Assembly (NCBI GenBank): GCA_003598175.1
Contig: QZKN01000163.1
Coordinates: 1 to 33,152 of the forward strand
Origin: Candidatus Omnitrophota bacterium
GTDB lineage: Bacteria > Hinthialibacterota > Hinthialibacteria > Hinthialibacterales > Hinthialibacteraceae
Direction: 5' to 3'
Length of the DNA: 33,152 nucleotides
This document shows positions 25,652 through 33,152 of the stretch, piece by piece. The position numbers and the translations under genes were made by a program. The notes beneath the pieces were generated by a model. That model was not told the origin of the DNA, did not search any database, and saw only the letters and a list, made by a program, of their open reading frames with translations. Numbering within the stretch: the first letter of the stretch is position 1; every line of letters starts with the position of its first letter.

Positions 25652-28600
25652 ATGAAATATTCAGCTCTTTCTATACAACTTTTTTCCATTTTAGTGCTAT
25701 CTATGCCTTGTCATGCCAATGATTGGTTTGATGTAAATGCAACCGATGTCCAAACCGTTTTTTGCACGGCCGATAATCAATTCGCCTGGTACAGCGGTCC
25801 GGACGGGCAGGAAGAATGGCTGCTGAATTTCGGCGGGAGCGCGCGGACGCGGGTAAAAGGATATCAGGATGTGACCGCCTTGCAATTCGATTTGTCAGAA
25901 TTTCGCGGGCGGACGGTGACGGAGGCGGAATTGCATCTGGCCAAAGCCGACACGGTTGCGATCTTTGCATTGGTCGCGGCAACGATCAATGCGGAATGGA
26001 AGGAAGGAAACGGGTCGGGAACGGAAGCGAGGACAGGAGAAAGCTGTTGGCGCTGGCGCAGTCGTCCCGCGGATGCGAATCGCGCAACTGCGGATAATGA
26101 ATGGACATTCTCTCACAGCGATTTTTCCAGCGCGTCGTTCGGCAATTTCGGTTCTCTGGTTTCCTTTGGGTACAAAGCCAGCGAAACATTCAACGTTTAC
26201 ACATCCGGGCGGCAAACATGGCTGCGGGTGAAACTCGATCCGGCGCTGATTCATGCGTTGATACTGGATCAATATGGATTGATGGTAACCGATCCGCGCG
26301 GCTATCTGTACGACAATCCACGAATTTATACGAAAGAACAAAGCCAGGATTTATGCCCGCGTTTACTTTTGCGATTCGCCGCCGCGCGCGATACGCAAGC
26401 GCCGGGCGCAGTAGGGAACTTACAGACGGAAGCAGGCGCATTGGATGGAGAAGTAATCCTTTCGTTCACCGCGTCGGATGATCCACAGGCGGAACGAGCA
26501 TTTGGTTATACCGTTCGCGTGTCGAATAGCAACCATGTTGAGACGGCGCGAGATGTTGAACGCTGGCGGATACCCCGTCCGGCAAAACCGGGAGTGCGGC
26601 AACGACTGTTAATTGAAGGATTGCAGCCGGGCAGCGAGTACTTTTTCTTTGTACAGGCTTACGATCACGCCGGTAATGCGGGAGAAATTGCGAGTATTCG
26701 AATGGCGACGCCGCAGGCGCGTCCCGCGGGTGAGTTGATCGACGGTTCGTTTCCAATACCAGGCGTTGAAGGGAAATCCATTCGTGAAATCACTGGAATC
26801 ATGCGCTATTGGGCATGTTCGGAAGTGTGCAAAGTCAATCCGGCGACGGGAAATCGTATGGAAGACGGATATGCCGGCCGTAATAGTGATGATTATAAAA
26901 AAGCAAACGTGGTTTGGGACGCGGAAGACAATATCATTTCCTTGACGGCGGCGCGAAACGAAGTGATGGGTTGTCAACTGATTCTAGAGCGACTGGTCGA
27001 TGCGCTGACAAACATTCGCGTCGTTGTCAGCGATTTGGAAGGTCCGGAAGGAGCGCTCATTTCCTCAAAAAAGCATACGGAAACATTTTTGCTGCATTAC
27101 GTCGCAGATAGTGGAAGACGGTACGCGGATGCGGCGATTCCGTTGACGGCTCCTTTCCCTGCTTCGTTTACGATTCCGGATGCGAATCGCAATCCCGGCG
27201 GAGTCAATCAATCGGTTTGGATCGATTGGTTTGTGCCAAAGGAATGTCTGACGGGCGATTATCACGGACACGTTACCATCAGCGCCAATGAGTTGCCCGA
27301 ACCGGTCAGAATTGCAGTACAGATACGAGTTAGCCCGATCGTGATTCCCGATGAATTGTTTTTTATTGTCGATTTGAACGGGTATGGCAATCCATGGGAT
27401 TATGGCAATGTGAATTTGACTCGGCTGCGCTGGTTTCAGACATGCCACAAGCATCGCCTGTCGTTGAATACGCTGCCTTATGGATGGAATGGAAACGTGA
27501 CGACAGATCGTGCGCCGAGCGTAAGCGGCGCAGGGGGAGATATCCATATTTCCAGCTGGTCGCGGTTCGATGACGCATACGGCGCGTTTTTTGACGGCTC
27601 CGCCTTTTCATCGGAAAATGCTCTAAGTCCCTACGTCGGACCGGGAATGAACACGCCGGTGAGCACTTTTTACACAACATTCTTTGAATCGTGGCCGATT
27701 CGCATTCTCGACCGCACCTATGGTTACGACGCAAATGGGAAAGGCGGATCGTATTGGAATAACCTGCTCGACACGAACGCGAGCGCGTTTTGGACGGACG
27801 CCCCCGACGTGATGACCGCGTTTTCCGACGGATACAAGGAAGGCGTTCGCAACGTCGCGAAGGAATGGTTCGAACACGCGGAAGAAAGGGGGTGGCATGG
27901 AACTAACTTTCAGATATATTTAAATCATAAATATTCATACAATTACTGCGACGCATTGTGGATTCTCGAGGAATGTTCCACCGCCGACGATTTTCGCGCG
28001 GTTCGATTTTTCCATTCGCTCTATCGCGAGGGAGCGATGCTCGCGGATGCGCAACATGTGAAATGGCATTGGCGCATCGACATCAGCAGTCGCTGGGGTC
28101 AGCATTATGGTCAATTGGATCATGTAATCAATTGGTATTGCATGAACGGCGGCTCCTCCGACTGGCACTGGCCGCATATCCGCTATCGCAATCTTCTCAA
28201 CGAAAATCAGGAGCAGTGGATATTTTATGGGACCGGCCCTGCGCCCAACGACCCCGGTACAGATCACGCTCAACGCCTTCTGCAGGCATGGGCGCAGGGA
28301 TTGGATGGGGGCCTGCCGTATTGGGACAACTTCCAAACCAGCTGGACCGACGCCAATGCCTTGTCCACCGTCTATACCGGCCAAAACGTGCCGGGATTCG
28401 GTCGCTATGAAGGCCCAATCATGAGCATTCGGGTGAAGATGATGCGACAGGCGCAACAGATCATCGAATTGGCGAATTCGCTGGCAAAACAAAACGGCTG
28501 GAACCGCGAGCGCGTCACGAATACGCTTTTATCGAAATACGGTGACGGAAGTTGGGATCGTTCTTTTAATGGATTGGGTGAAACGGAACTATACCGGCTT

Positions 28601-28678
28601 CGGACGGATTTAATGAAAACGTTGGAGCCCTTTTTTCCTGATGAAACCAACGTCAGGACATATCAATTGATGCGTTAA
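25652..28678 (+). CDS. Secreted DNRLRE-FN3-DUF4091-like glycoside-hydrolase-type protein, 1008 aa
   Basis: Very large exported protein with probable polysaccharide role. A signal peptide ends near SMPCHA (22). A DNRLRE-type domain spans about 27-242 (VTALQFDLSEFRGRTVTEAEL then a closing PRLLLRF), a fold used in extracellular adhesion and carbohydrate proteins. An FN3 domain occupies about 246-354 (QAPGAVGNLQTEAG, ending GSEYFFFVQAYDHAGN). The remaining 640 residues have the look of DUF4091/glycoside-hydrolase-like proteins: a beta domain with LTAARNEVMGCQLIL, then a Trp/Tyr-rich probable barrel with ILNHKYS-like and HWHWRIDIS-like strands. Catalytic residues cannot be named. AGAGGA lies 5 nt before the ATG, 41 nt after the sulfatase-like gene, so both are probably cotranscribed. 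Confidence 0.75.
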   Translation: MKYSALSIQLFSILVLSMPCHANDWFDVNATDVQTVFCTADNQFAWYSGPDGQEEWLLNFGGSARTRVKGYQDVTALQFDLSEFRGRTVTEAELHLAKADTVAIFALVAATINAEWKEGNGSGTEARTGESCWRWRSRPADANRATADNEWTFSHSDFSSASFGNFGSLVSFGYKASETFNVYTSGRQTWLRVKLDPALIHALILDQYGLMVTDPRGYLYDNPRIYTKEQSQDLCPRLLLRFAAARDTQAPGAVGNLQTEAGALDGEVILSFTASDDPQAERAFGYTVRVSNSNHVETARDVERWRIPRPAKPGVRQRLLIEGLQPGSEYFFFVQAYDHAGNAGEIASIRMATPQARPAGELIDGSFPIPGVEGKSIREITGIMRYWACSEVCKVNPATGNRMEDGYAGRNSDDYKKANVVWDAEDNIISLTAARNEVMGCQLILERLVDALTNIRVVVSDLEGPEGALISSKKHTETFLLHYVADSGRRYADAAIPLTAPFPASFTIPDANRNPGGVNQSVWIDWFVPKECLTGDYHGHVTISANELPEPVRIAVQIRVSPIVIPDELFFIVDLNGYGNPWDYGNVNLTRLRWFQTCHKHRLSLNTLPYGWNGNVTTDRAPSVSGAGGDIHISSWSRFDDAYGAFFDGSAFSSENALSPYVGPGMNTPVSTFYTTFFESWPIRILDRTYGYDANGKGGSYWNNLLDTNASAFWTDAPDVMTAFSDGYKEGVRNVAKEWFEHAEERGWHGTNFQIYLNHKYSYNYCDALWILEECSTADDFRAVRFFHSLYREGAMLADAQHVKWHWRIDISSRWGQHYGQLDHVINWYCMNGGSSDWHWPHIRYRNLLNENQEQWIFYGTGPAPNDPGTDHAQRLLQAWAQGLDGGLPYWDNFQTSWTDANALSTVYTGQNVPGFGRYEGPIMSIRVKMMRQAQQIIELANSLAKQNGWNRERVTNTLLSKYGDGSWDRSFNGLGETELYRLRTDLMKTLEPFFPDETNVRTYQLMR

Positions 28679-28693
28679 TTAAATACGTATAAT
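28667..28693 (+). promoter_or_regulatory. Promoter candidate for the Gfo/Idh gene
   Basis: A perfect TATAAT (28688-28693) is preceded by TTGATG (28667-28672) with a short 15-nt spacer. It overlaps the end of the upstream gene. The leader of about 210 nt contains an inverted repeat, ACATTA (28783-28788) with TAATGT (28794-28799), that could be an operator. Confidence 0.35.
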
Positions 28694-28910
28694 ACATTAT
28701 CAATAGATCCAATTTACTGTCTTCCATTTTCCCTATCGGTTGTTTTCTTCCTAAAAAAGATAGAGACCTTTCATGCAGCATTACATTAACACATAATGTG
28801 GGAGGAGCAGGAGTCGAAATCAAAATGACTTCTCTCTGTTATGCGATAAACCAAAACGATATTTTTCGTTGATACATTTCATAACCATTTCATGGAAAGG
28901 AACAAAAAAA

Positions 28911-30071
28911 ATGACGGATCAGAATTTATCAAGACGTAATTTCATGCAGGCCTCCATGATCGGCGCATCGGCCTTTACCATCGGCATGTCGAAACCGGCG
29001 GTGAGCGCCAACGACAAACTACGACTGGCGTGGATCGGCTGCGGCGGACGCGGAAAATATCTCGCGCGACGGGCGTTGACCGTCGACGACATCGATATTG
29101 TCGCCGCCTGCGATCTCATTCAACAACGCGCCGATCAGGTGGTTGAGTACGTGCAGGAAGAGCGCGGCAAAAAAATCAATACGTACGTCGATTTTCGTGA
29201 AATGTTGGAAAAAGAGAAACTCGACGGCGTGGCGGTCGTCACCGAAGTCGGCAATCACGGCAAAGTCGTCGTTCCCGTGCTGGAAGCGGGGTTGCATTGC
29301 TTCTCCGAAAAACCGATGGACGCCAATGTCGAAATGGTGGACAAGATCACGCTGGCCGCCCGCCGAGCCAAAGGCATTTATCAAATCGGATTTCAGCGGC
29401 GATCCGACGTGGGTATGCGCGCGGGCATCAAACTCATCCACGAAGGCGCCATCGGCGATGTCAACTTCATGCAAGGACAATGGCATTGGGGCGGACGTCC
29501 GCAAGTCGGCGGCTGGGTCGGCAATGTGGATATGTCCGGCGGGAAATTGACCGAACAAGCGTGCCATCACATGGATTTGATGAGCTGGGTCATGAACAAC
29601 ACGGCTCCCACGCATTGCCTGGCGGTCGGTTCGATCACCGCCGAATATAAAAATCCGTACCGCCATCAAGCGGAAAACATGAGTTCGGTCTCCTGGTGGT
29701 GGCCGAGCGGCGCGATTCTCTCGTATACCCATCTGCATGGGCTTGTCGCCGAGGAATTTCAGGGCGAGAAATCCTGGGTGATGGGCAAAGACGGCGACCT
29801 CGATCTTTTAAAAGGAGTCATTTATCCTCGCGGCGGCGAATCCCGCAAAGTTTCCGACGAGGAACCCGGCTGGGGCGACGCCTCCGTCCGTAATGAGTTC
29901 GTCGAGTTTGCCGAATGTTGCCGCTCCGGCGCAACCCCGACCGGCAACCACGAAACCGGGCGTATTTCCACGCTGATGACCTTGATGGCGCAAAAAGCAA
30001 TGTATCGCCGCGATCAGAATTCGTATGGTCCCGGCATGATCACGTGGGCGGAAATCGGATCGACTACTTGA
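28911..30071 (+). CDS. Tat-exported Gfo/Idh/MocA-family oxidoreductase, 386 aa
   Basis: NAD(P)-dependent sugar or polyol dehydrogenase-type protein. The start carries the twin-arginine signal SRRNFMQASMIGASAF (about 7-22) followed by an Ala-Asn cleavage region (AVSAND), so the folded protein leaves the cytoplasm by Tat. A Rossmann fold then opens with LAWIGCGGRGKYLARRAL, and the family catalytic-lysine motif is SEKPMDA. The C-terminal GFO/IDH domain includes GGKLTEQACHHMDLMSWVMNN with the usual His. The ATG at 28911 is used because AAAGGA lies about 9 nt upstream; an in-frame start 14 codons earlier would push the RR motif far inside. Such Tat-type members are abundant in Planctomycetes and relatives. 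A terminator follows at 30102-30133. Confidence 0.9.
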   Translation: MTDQNLSRRNFMQASMIGASAFTIGMSKPAVSANDKLRLAWIGCGGRGKYLARRALTVDDIDIVAACDLIQQRADQVVEYVQEERGKKINTYVDFREMLEKEKLDGVAVVTEVGNHGKVVVPVLEAGLHCFSEKPMDANVEMVDKITLAARRAKGIYQIGFQRRSDVGMRAGIKLIHEGAIGDVNFMQGQWHWGGRPQVGGWVGNVDMSGGKLTEQACHHMDLMSWVMNNTAPTHCLAVGSITAEYKNPYRHQAENMSSVSWWWPSGAILSYTHLHGLVAEEFQGEKSWVMGKDGDLDLLKGVIYPRGGESRKVSDEEPGWGDASVRNEFVEFAECCRSGATPTGNHETGRISTLMTLMAQKAMYRRDQNSYGPGMITWAEIGSTT

Positions 30072-30101
30072 TTCATGGAATCTGTTATGATGATTTGACC
30101 A

Positions 30102-30133
30102 AAGCAAGGGCAGAAACGACGCTGCCCTTGCTT
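30102..30133 (+). terminator. Intrinsic terminator after the Gfo/Idh gene
   Basis: AAGCAAGGGCAG (30102-30113) pairs with CTGCCCTTGCTT (30122-30133) in a perfect 12-bp stem with an 8-nt loop, followed by CTTTGTT. It stands 30 nt after the stop codon. The T-run is broken, so efficiency may be below maximum. Confidence 0.7.
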
Positions 30134-30150
30134 CTTTGTTGCTTCTGCGT

Positions 30151-30249
30151 GGGTAAAGCAAGCGTCTTGCTTGCCCGGCGATGCAGGCGGGGGCGACTGC
30201 TTTACCCGTTGATTCGGCGATGCCGGCGGGGACGCCTGCTCTACCCGTT
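30151..30249. repeat. Compound REP-like element with a 35-bp tandem repeat
   Basis: Two 35-bp units (30176-30210 and 30215-30249), 4 nt apart, agree at 31 of 35 positions; each begins CGGCGATGC and ends TACCCGTT. An inverted copy of one end precedes them: GGGTAAAGCA (30151-30160) is the exact reverse complement of TGCTTTACCC (30198-30207). A hairpin with a one-base bulge covers 30151-30176. The core GATGCCGGCG is shared with the element at 16921-16973. Confidence 0.7.
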
Positions 30250-31879
30250 TTATTTTGTATTTTTTTTCTCCCAACTGACTCTTATTTTTCCGCATGAGAA
30301 TGTCAACCATTTTCATTTTGTCGATAAAACGGAAACAAGTGGAATCCATGTTTTCCGACACTGCCTCGGCGGTCCGGACAAGGGGATGATTGTCGAAGCG
30401 ATGGGTTCCGGCGTCGCCGTCGGCGATTATGACAACGACGGCGACGACGATCTGTATTTCGTCAATGGAAGACCCGATGTAAAACAACCGGATCCGGCAT
30501 GGCTAAACGCCCTTTTTCGTAATGACGGCGGCGTCTTCAAAAACGTAACCGAAGAGGCCGGAGTGGGCGACATGGGCTTCGGCATGTGCGCCATTTTCGG
30601 CGACGTGGATAACGACGGCTGGCTCGATTTGTTTGTGGGGAACTACGGGAAAAATGTTCTCTATCACAACAACCGGGATGGGACATTCACGGACATCACG
30701 GACGTCGCTGGCGTGGGCGACGAACATTACGCCGCTTCCGCCGCATTTGCGGACATCGACAACGACGGTGATTTGGATTTGTTCGTGGGAAATTACGTTC
30801 AATTCGATCCTGATCTGCACGGCGAGCTGCGCGCGACGTATCGGGGAGAGCGTGTGTTCATGGGACCGCAATCGTTCGATTCGCAAAAAGATATTTTATA
30901 CATCAATAACGGAAACGGAACGTTCACGAATGGTTCCGCGCGCGCGGGGATCAATGTCTCACAAGGCCGCGCGATGGGATCCGCTTTTTTTGATCTCGAA
31001 AACGATGGAAATCTCGATTTGTATGTGACGAACGATTCAACCTATAATCATCTCCTGAACAATCGCGGCGACGGCACGTTTGAAGATCTGAGCGTATTGT
31101 CCGGTGCGGGATTTTCCGACGGCGGCTGGGGCGGCGCCAGCATGGGCGTTTGCGCCGGCGATTATAACAACGACGGATTTCTTGATCTATATATTACATC
31201 CTACGAGCAGGAAACCGACGTGTTGTATCGCAACGAGGGCGATGGGAACTTGACGGATGTCACCGCGCCGATGGGATTGTACGCCGTGACCGGAAATTTG
31301 GTGACGTGGGGAAGCGGATTCTGCGACTTCGACGCAGACGGCCTTCTTGATCTTTACACCGCCAATGGCCACGTGTATCCGCAGATAAAGAGGATCGATC
31401 CGGACATGAATTCATCCCAAGGCGTTTCGATTTATCAAAACGCGGGCAATCGGTTTTTCGATGTCTCTTCATCCGCGATTCCGATCCACGTTAAAAATCG
31501 AACCTGCAGAGGTTCGGCATTGCTGGATTATGACAATGACGGCGATATGGACATCGTCGTCAACTGCATTGACTCTCTGCCGCTGCTGCTGGAAAATCAA
31601 TGCCGGCGCGGCAACTGGCTGCAAGTGAAATTGGAAGGACTTTCCGCCTATACGTACGGCGTGCGCATCATGGCTCGAAGCGGCGAGACCAGGCAAACTC
31701 GTTTCACGGATGGAGGCTCCGGCTATCTTTCCCAGAATTCCCAAATTGTACAGTTTGGCTTCGGAACCGCCGGCGCCGTCGATGAACTGACGATCTTTTG
31801 GCGTCACCGGGATCCTCAACGGATTCTCTCTCCGCCAATCAATCAACAAATCTCCATCCCTGTGAATTTGCGGCAATGA
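30209..31879 (+). CDS. Exported FG-GAP/VCBS beta-propeller protein with ASPIC/UnbV C-terminus, about 556 aa
   Basis: Extracellular CRTAC1-like protein. Seven calcium-type D-x-D/N-x-D-G motifs are visible (DYDNDGDDDL, DVDNDGWLDL, DIDNDGDLDL, DLENDGNLDL, DYNNDGFLDL, DFDADGLLDL, DYDNDGDMDI), as for a seven-bladed propeller. The end is an ASPIC/UnbV domain (NWLQVKLEGL, then TDGGSGYLSQNSQIVQFGFG and ELTIFW). The start is uncertain: the frame is open back into the neighbouring gene, but the terminator at 30102-30133 bars real starts before about 30140. The TTG at 30209 gives a basic, then hydrophobic leader (RRCRRGR, LLYPFYFVFFFSQLTLIF) that resembles a signal peptide, yet it lies inside the REP-like repeat and lacks a good ribosome binding site. 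The gene may have lost its original 5' end. Confidence 0.75.
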   Translation: MIRRCRRGRLLYPFYFVFFFSQLTLIFPHENVNHFHFVDKTETSGIHVFRHCLGGPDKGMIVEAMGSGVAVGDYDNDGDDDLYFVNGRPDVKQPDPAWLNALFRNDGGVFKNVTEEAGVGDMGFGMCAIFGDVDNDGWLDLFVGNYGKNVLYHNNRDGTFTDITDVAGVGDEHYAASAAFADIDNDGDLDLFVGNYVQFDPDLHGELRATYRGERVFMGPQSFDSQKDILYINNGNGTFTNGSARAGINVSQGRAMGSAFFDLENDGNLDLYVTNDSTYNHLLNNRGDGTFEDLSVLSGAGFSDGGWGGASMGVCAGDYNNDGFLDLYITSYEQETDVLYRNEGDGNLTDVTAPMGLYAVTGNLVTWGSGFCDFDADGLLDLYTANGHVYPQIKRIDPDMNSSQGVSIYQNAGNRFFDVSSSAIPIHVKNRTCRGSALLDYDNDGDMDIVVNCIDSLPLLLENQCRRGNWLQVKLEGLSAYTYGVRIMARSGETRQTRFTDGGSGYLSQNSQIVQFGFGTAGAVDELTIFWRHRDPQRILSPPINQQISIPVNLRQ

Positions 31880-31979
31880 TTATAATCCAGGTGCTATATT
31901 CATGGCGAAAACAGGAAAATGGCGCTTATTGAATTCACTCAAAAGCAATGGTAACAGTCTTGGCAAAATCGTTCGAACA

Positions 31980-32008
31980 TTCCCAGTGTGTACAATACAT
32001 GTTACAAT
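31980..32008 (+). promoter_or_regulatory. Promoter candidate for the deacetylase gene
   Basis: TTCCCA (31980-31985), a 17-nt spacer and TACAAT (32003-32008) lie 44 nt before the GTG start. A second TACAAT (31991-31996) overlaps it. The match is four of six at -35 and five of six at -10. Confidence 0.4.
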
Positions 32009-32051
32009 TTCGCTATCATTACGGACATACTAAATAATGGAGGTTGGAAAC

Positions 32052-32897
32052 GTGAAATTGAAAAAAATAACGACATGGTGTTTTCTGTTGGTTTTTATCG
32101 GCGTGAATGTATGCTTGGCGCAATACGACCGGCGGGAACGGCAGGACCGCATCAAGCCGTTTCCCTGGCCGGAAAGAAAACAATGCGCCGTCAGTCTGAC
32201 GTTCGACGACGCGCGTTTGAGTCAAATCGACGCCGGCATCCCATTGTTGAATCAATATAAGATCAAGGCCACGTTTTATATTTCTCCCGAAAGTCTGAAA
32301 CGGAGAATCGATGGCTGGAAAGCCGCCGTCGAGGTTGGCCACGAAATCGGGAATCATACGATGAACCATCCCTGTTCGGGTAATTTCGCCTTTGCGCGCG
32401 CGAAAGCCCTCGAAGAGTATACGCTCGATCGGATCGAGGAAGAAATGGATGGGGCGAATCAGTTCATCTTTGAAAACCTGGGCGTAAATGCAATCAATTT
32501 TGCGTATCCCTGCGGCCAATCCTTTGTGGGACGCGGTGAAAAACTTCAAAGCTATATTCCGCTCGTCGCCAAAAAGTTCATGACCGGCCGCGGTTGGATG
32601 GGCGAAGACTCGAACGATCCGTGGTACTGCGATTTCGCGCAACTGTTTGGGATGGAAAGCGACGGAAAATCGTTTGACGAATTACGGCAACTTATTGACA
32701 AGGCGAAAAAAGAAAGGCGTTGGCTGGTTCTCGCCGGCCATGAAATCGGGGAAAGAGGGCGGCAGACGACGCTGGTTTCCAGCTTGGAAAAATTATGTCA
32801 ATACGCGAATAATCCGGAAAACGGAATCTGGATCGATACGGTCGCCGCGGTGGCGGAGCATATACAGAAAGTGAGAGCGCAAGCGGAGACTCAATGA
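32052..32897 (+). CDS. Secreted NodB-type polysaccharide deacetylase, 281 aa
   Basis: Carbohydrate esterase family 4-like enzyme expected to remove N- or O-acetyl groups from a glycan outside the cytoplasm. A signal peptide covers about 1-23 (ends VNVCLA). NodB motifs are visible: TFDDA (50-54, with the metal-binding Asp53), HEIGNHTMNHP with His102 and His106 (97-107), AYPCG (151-155) and a late LVLAGHEIGE (226-235) whose His is the usual catalytic partner. All key residues are present, so it should be active. GTG at 32052 is preferred: GGAGG lies 8 nt upstream, while the ATG at 32037 would place that ribosome binding site inside the coding sequence. Confidence 0.88.
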   Translation: MKLKKITTWCFLLVFIGVNVCLAQYDRRERQDRIKPFPWPERKQCAVSLTFDDARLSQIDAGIPLLNQYKIKATFYISPESLKRRIDGWKAAVEVGHEIGNHTMNHPCSGNFAFARAKALEEYTLDRIEEEMDGANQFIFENLGVNAINFAYPCGQSFVGRGEKLQSYIPLVAKKFMTGRGWMGEDSNDPWYCDFAQLFGMESDGKSFDELRQLIDKAKKERRWLVLAGHEIGERGRQTTLVSSLEKLCQYANNPENGIWIDTVAAVAEHIQKVRAQAETQ

Positions 32898-32917
32898 AAT
32901 CGTAATTACCGCCACAC

Positions 32918-33152
32918 TCACCGAAACGTATACCCACCCGATCCACTATTCAATTCCTCTTTGGCAGACGAACGGTAGATATCGCCGGCGGAGGCGACGC
33001 CGTTGGTGAGGTCGTAAAACATCCAGTTGGTGATCTTGTCGGGGCCGGGGCTGACCAGGAACCAGTCGAAGGTTACGCGGGACTGGCCGCCGGGGGTGTT
33101 GGGGCCGGCGTAGGCGGGGGTGTCTTCGCAGTTGTAATAGGAATAATCAAGG
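32918..33152 (-). CDS. C-terminal part of a pseudopilin-like protein (5' cut by window end)
   Basis: The minus strand is open from the window end to a TGA at 32920-32918, giving 77 residues. The pattern FDWFLVSPGPDK (29-40 of the fragment) followed by YDLTNGVASAGDIYR (46-60) is the tail of prepilin-type N-methylation-domain proteins with a GspG-like C-terminus that are numerous in Planctomycetes-like genomes. The N-helix lies outside the window. Codons from 33152 to about 32970 are almost all C-ending, and the DNA is far more GC-rich than the rest of the window. The gene is convergent with the deacetylase; 20 nt separate their ends. Confidence 0.75.
   Translation of the reverse strand, partial: LDYSYYNCEDTPAYAGPNTPGGQSRVTFDWFLVSPGPDKITNWMFYDLTNGVASAGDIYRSSAKEELNSGSGGYTFR

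Noticed and set aside
29915..30208. Upstream extension of the ASPIC reading frame
   Set aside because: It runs out of frame through the end of the Gfo/Idh gene and across a strong terminator. Family-like sequence begins only near 30318.
30176..30249. Possible CRISPR-like array
   Set aside because: Only two repeat units with a 4-nt spacer, GC-rich and palindromic. There are no cas genes and no spacers of CRISPR length.
31950..32010. GTTCGAA stretch as a tRNA T-arm
   Set aside because: No acceptor stem, anticodon arm or CCA-like end can be found around it. No tRNA or rRNA gene is visible in the window.
32037..32051. ATG start five codons upstream for the deacetylase
   Set aside because: It would bury the GGAGG ribosome binding site inside the coding sequence. 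The GTG at 32052 is correctly spaced.

Overview
The window looks like a chromosomal segment of an uncultivated Gram-negative bacterium. A complete outer-membrane secretin operon shows a double membrane. Three of the pseudopilins are cut after alanine (A|FTLVEL or A|FVLVEV) rather than glycine. Together with secreted sulfatase-like, DNRLRE/FN3, ASPIC/UnbV and Tat-exported Gfo/Idh proteins and a GPD-G pseudopilin tail, this is the style of the Planctomycetes/Hydrogenedentota/Sumerlaeota/Hinthialibacterota-type lineages. The phylum is inferred from gene content only; no rRNA or tRNA marker is present.

Layout. 1-78: possible tail of a gene cut by the window edge. 329-631 (-): small unknown protein. 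1150-2786 (+): TPR lipoprotein translationally coupled (ATGA) to hypoxanthine phosphoribosyltransferase. 2875-3348 (-): gamma-glutamylcyclotransferase-fold protein lacking the usual catalytic Glu. 15395 down to 3387 (-): a twelve-kilobase type II secretion operon in the order gspE-F-G-H-I-J-K-L-M-(C/PilP-like)-D, with a good promoter candidate before gspE and a 13-bp inverted repeat at its end. 15669-16688 (-): MoxR AAA+ ATPase. 17095-19020 (-): btaA-btaB, which together make the phosphorus-free betaine lipid DGTS, with a PHO-box-like direct repeat upstream. 19287-20866 (-): a PLP aminotransferase coupled to a short, probably 5'-truncated protein.

21153 to 32897 (+) is an exported-protein island: a tandem CBM9-like protein, a large alkaline-phosphatase-superfamily (sulfatase-like) protein, a 1008-residue DNRLRE-FN3-DUF4091-like protein, a Tat-signal Gfo/Idh/MocA oxidoreductase, a seven-motif FG-GAP/ASPIC protein and a NodB polysaccharide deacetylase. 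The window ends in the C-terminus of another, strongly codon-biased pseudopilin-like gene (-).

How it fits together. GspE powers assembly of the pseudopilus (G-K) on the GspF/L/M platform, and the C-like protein links the platform to secretin D. The signal-peptide proteins of the right half are plausible clients of this machine, and their domains point to binding and breakdown of (possibly sulfated or acetylated) glycans. That link is inference. The most unusual points are the betaine-lipid pair with a Pho-like site, the E-to-A change in the GGCT-fold protein, the sulfatase-like protein with Ser and no FGly signature, and an ASPIC gene whose only visible start region lies inside a tandem REP-like element just after a terminator.
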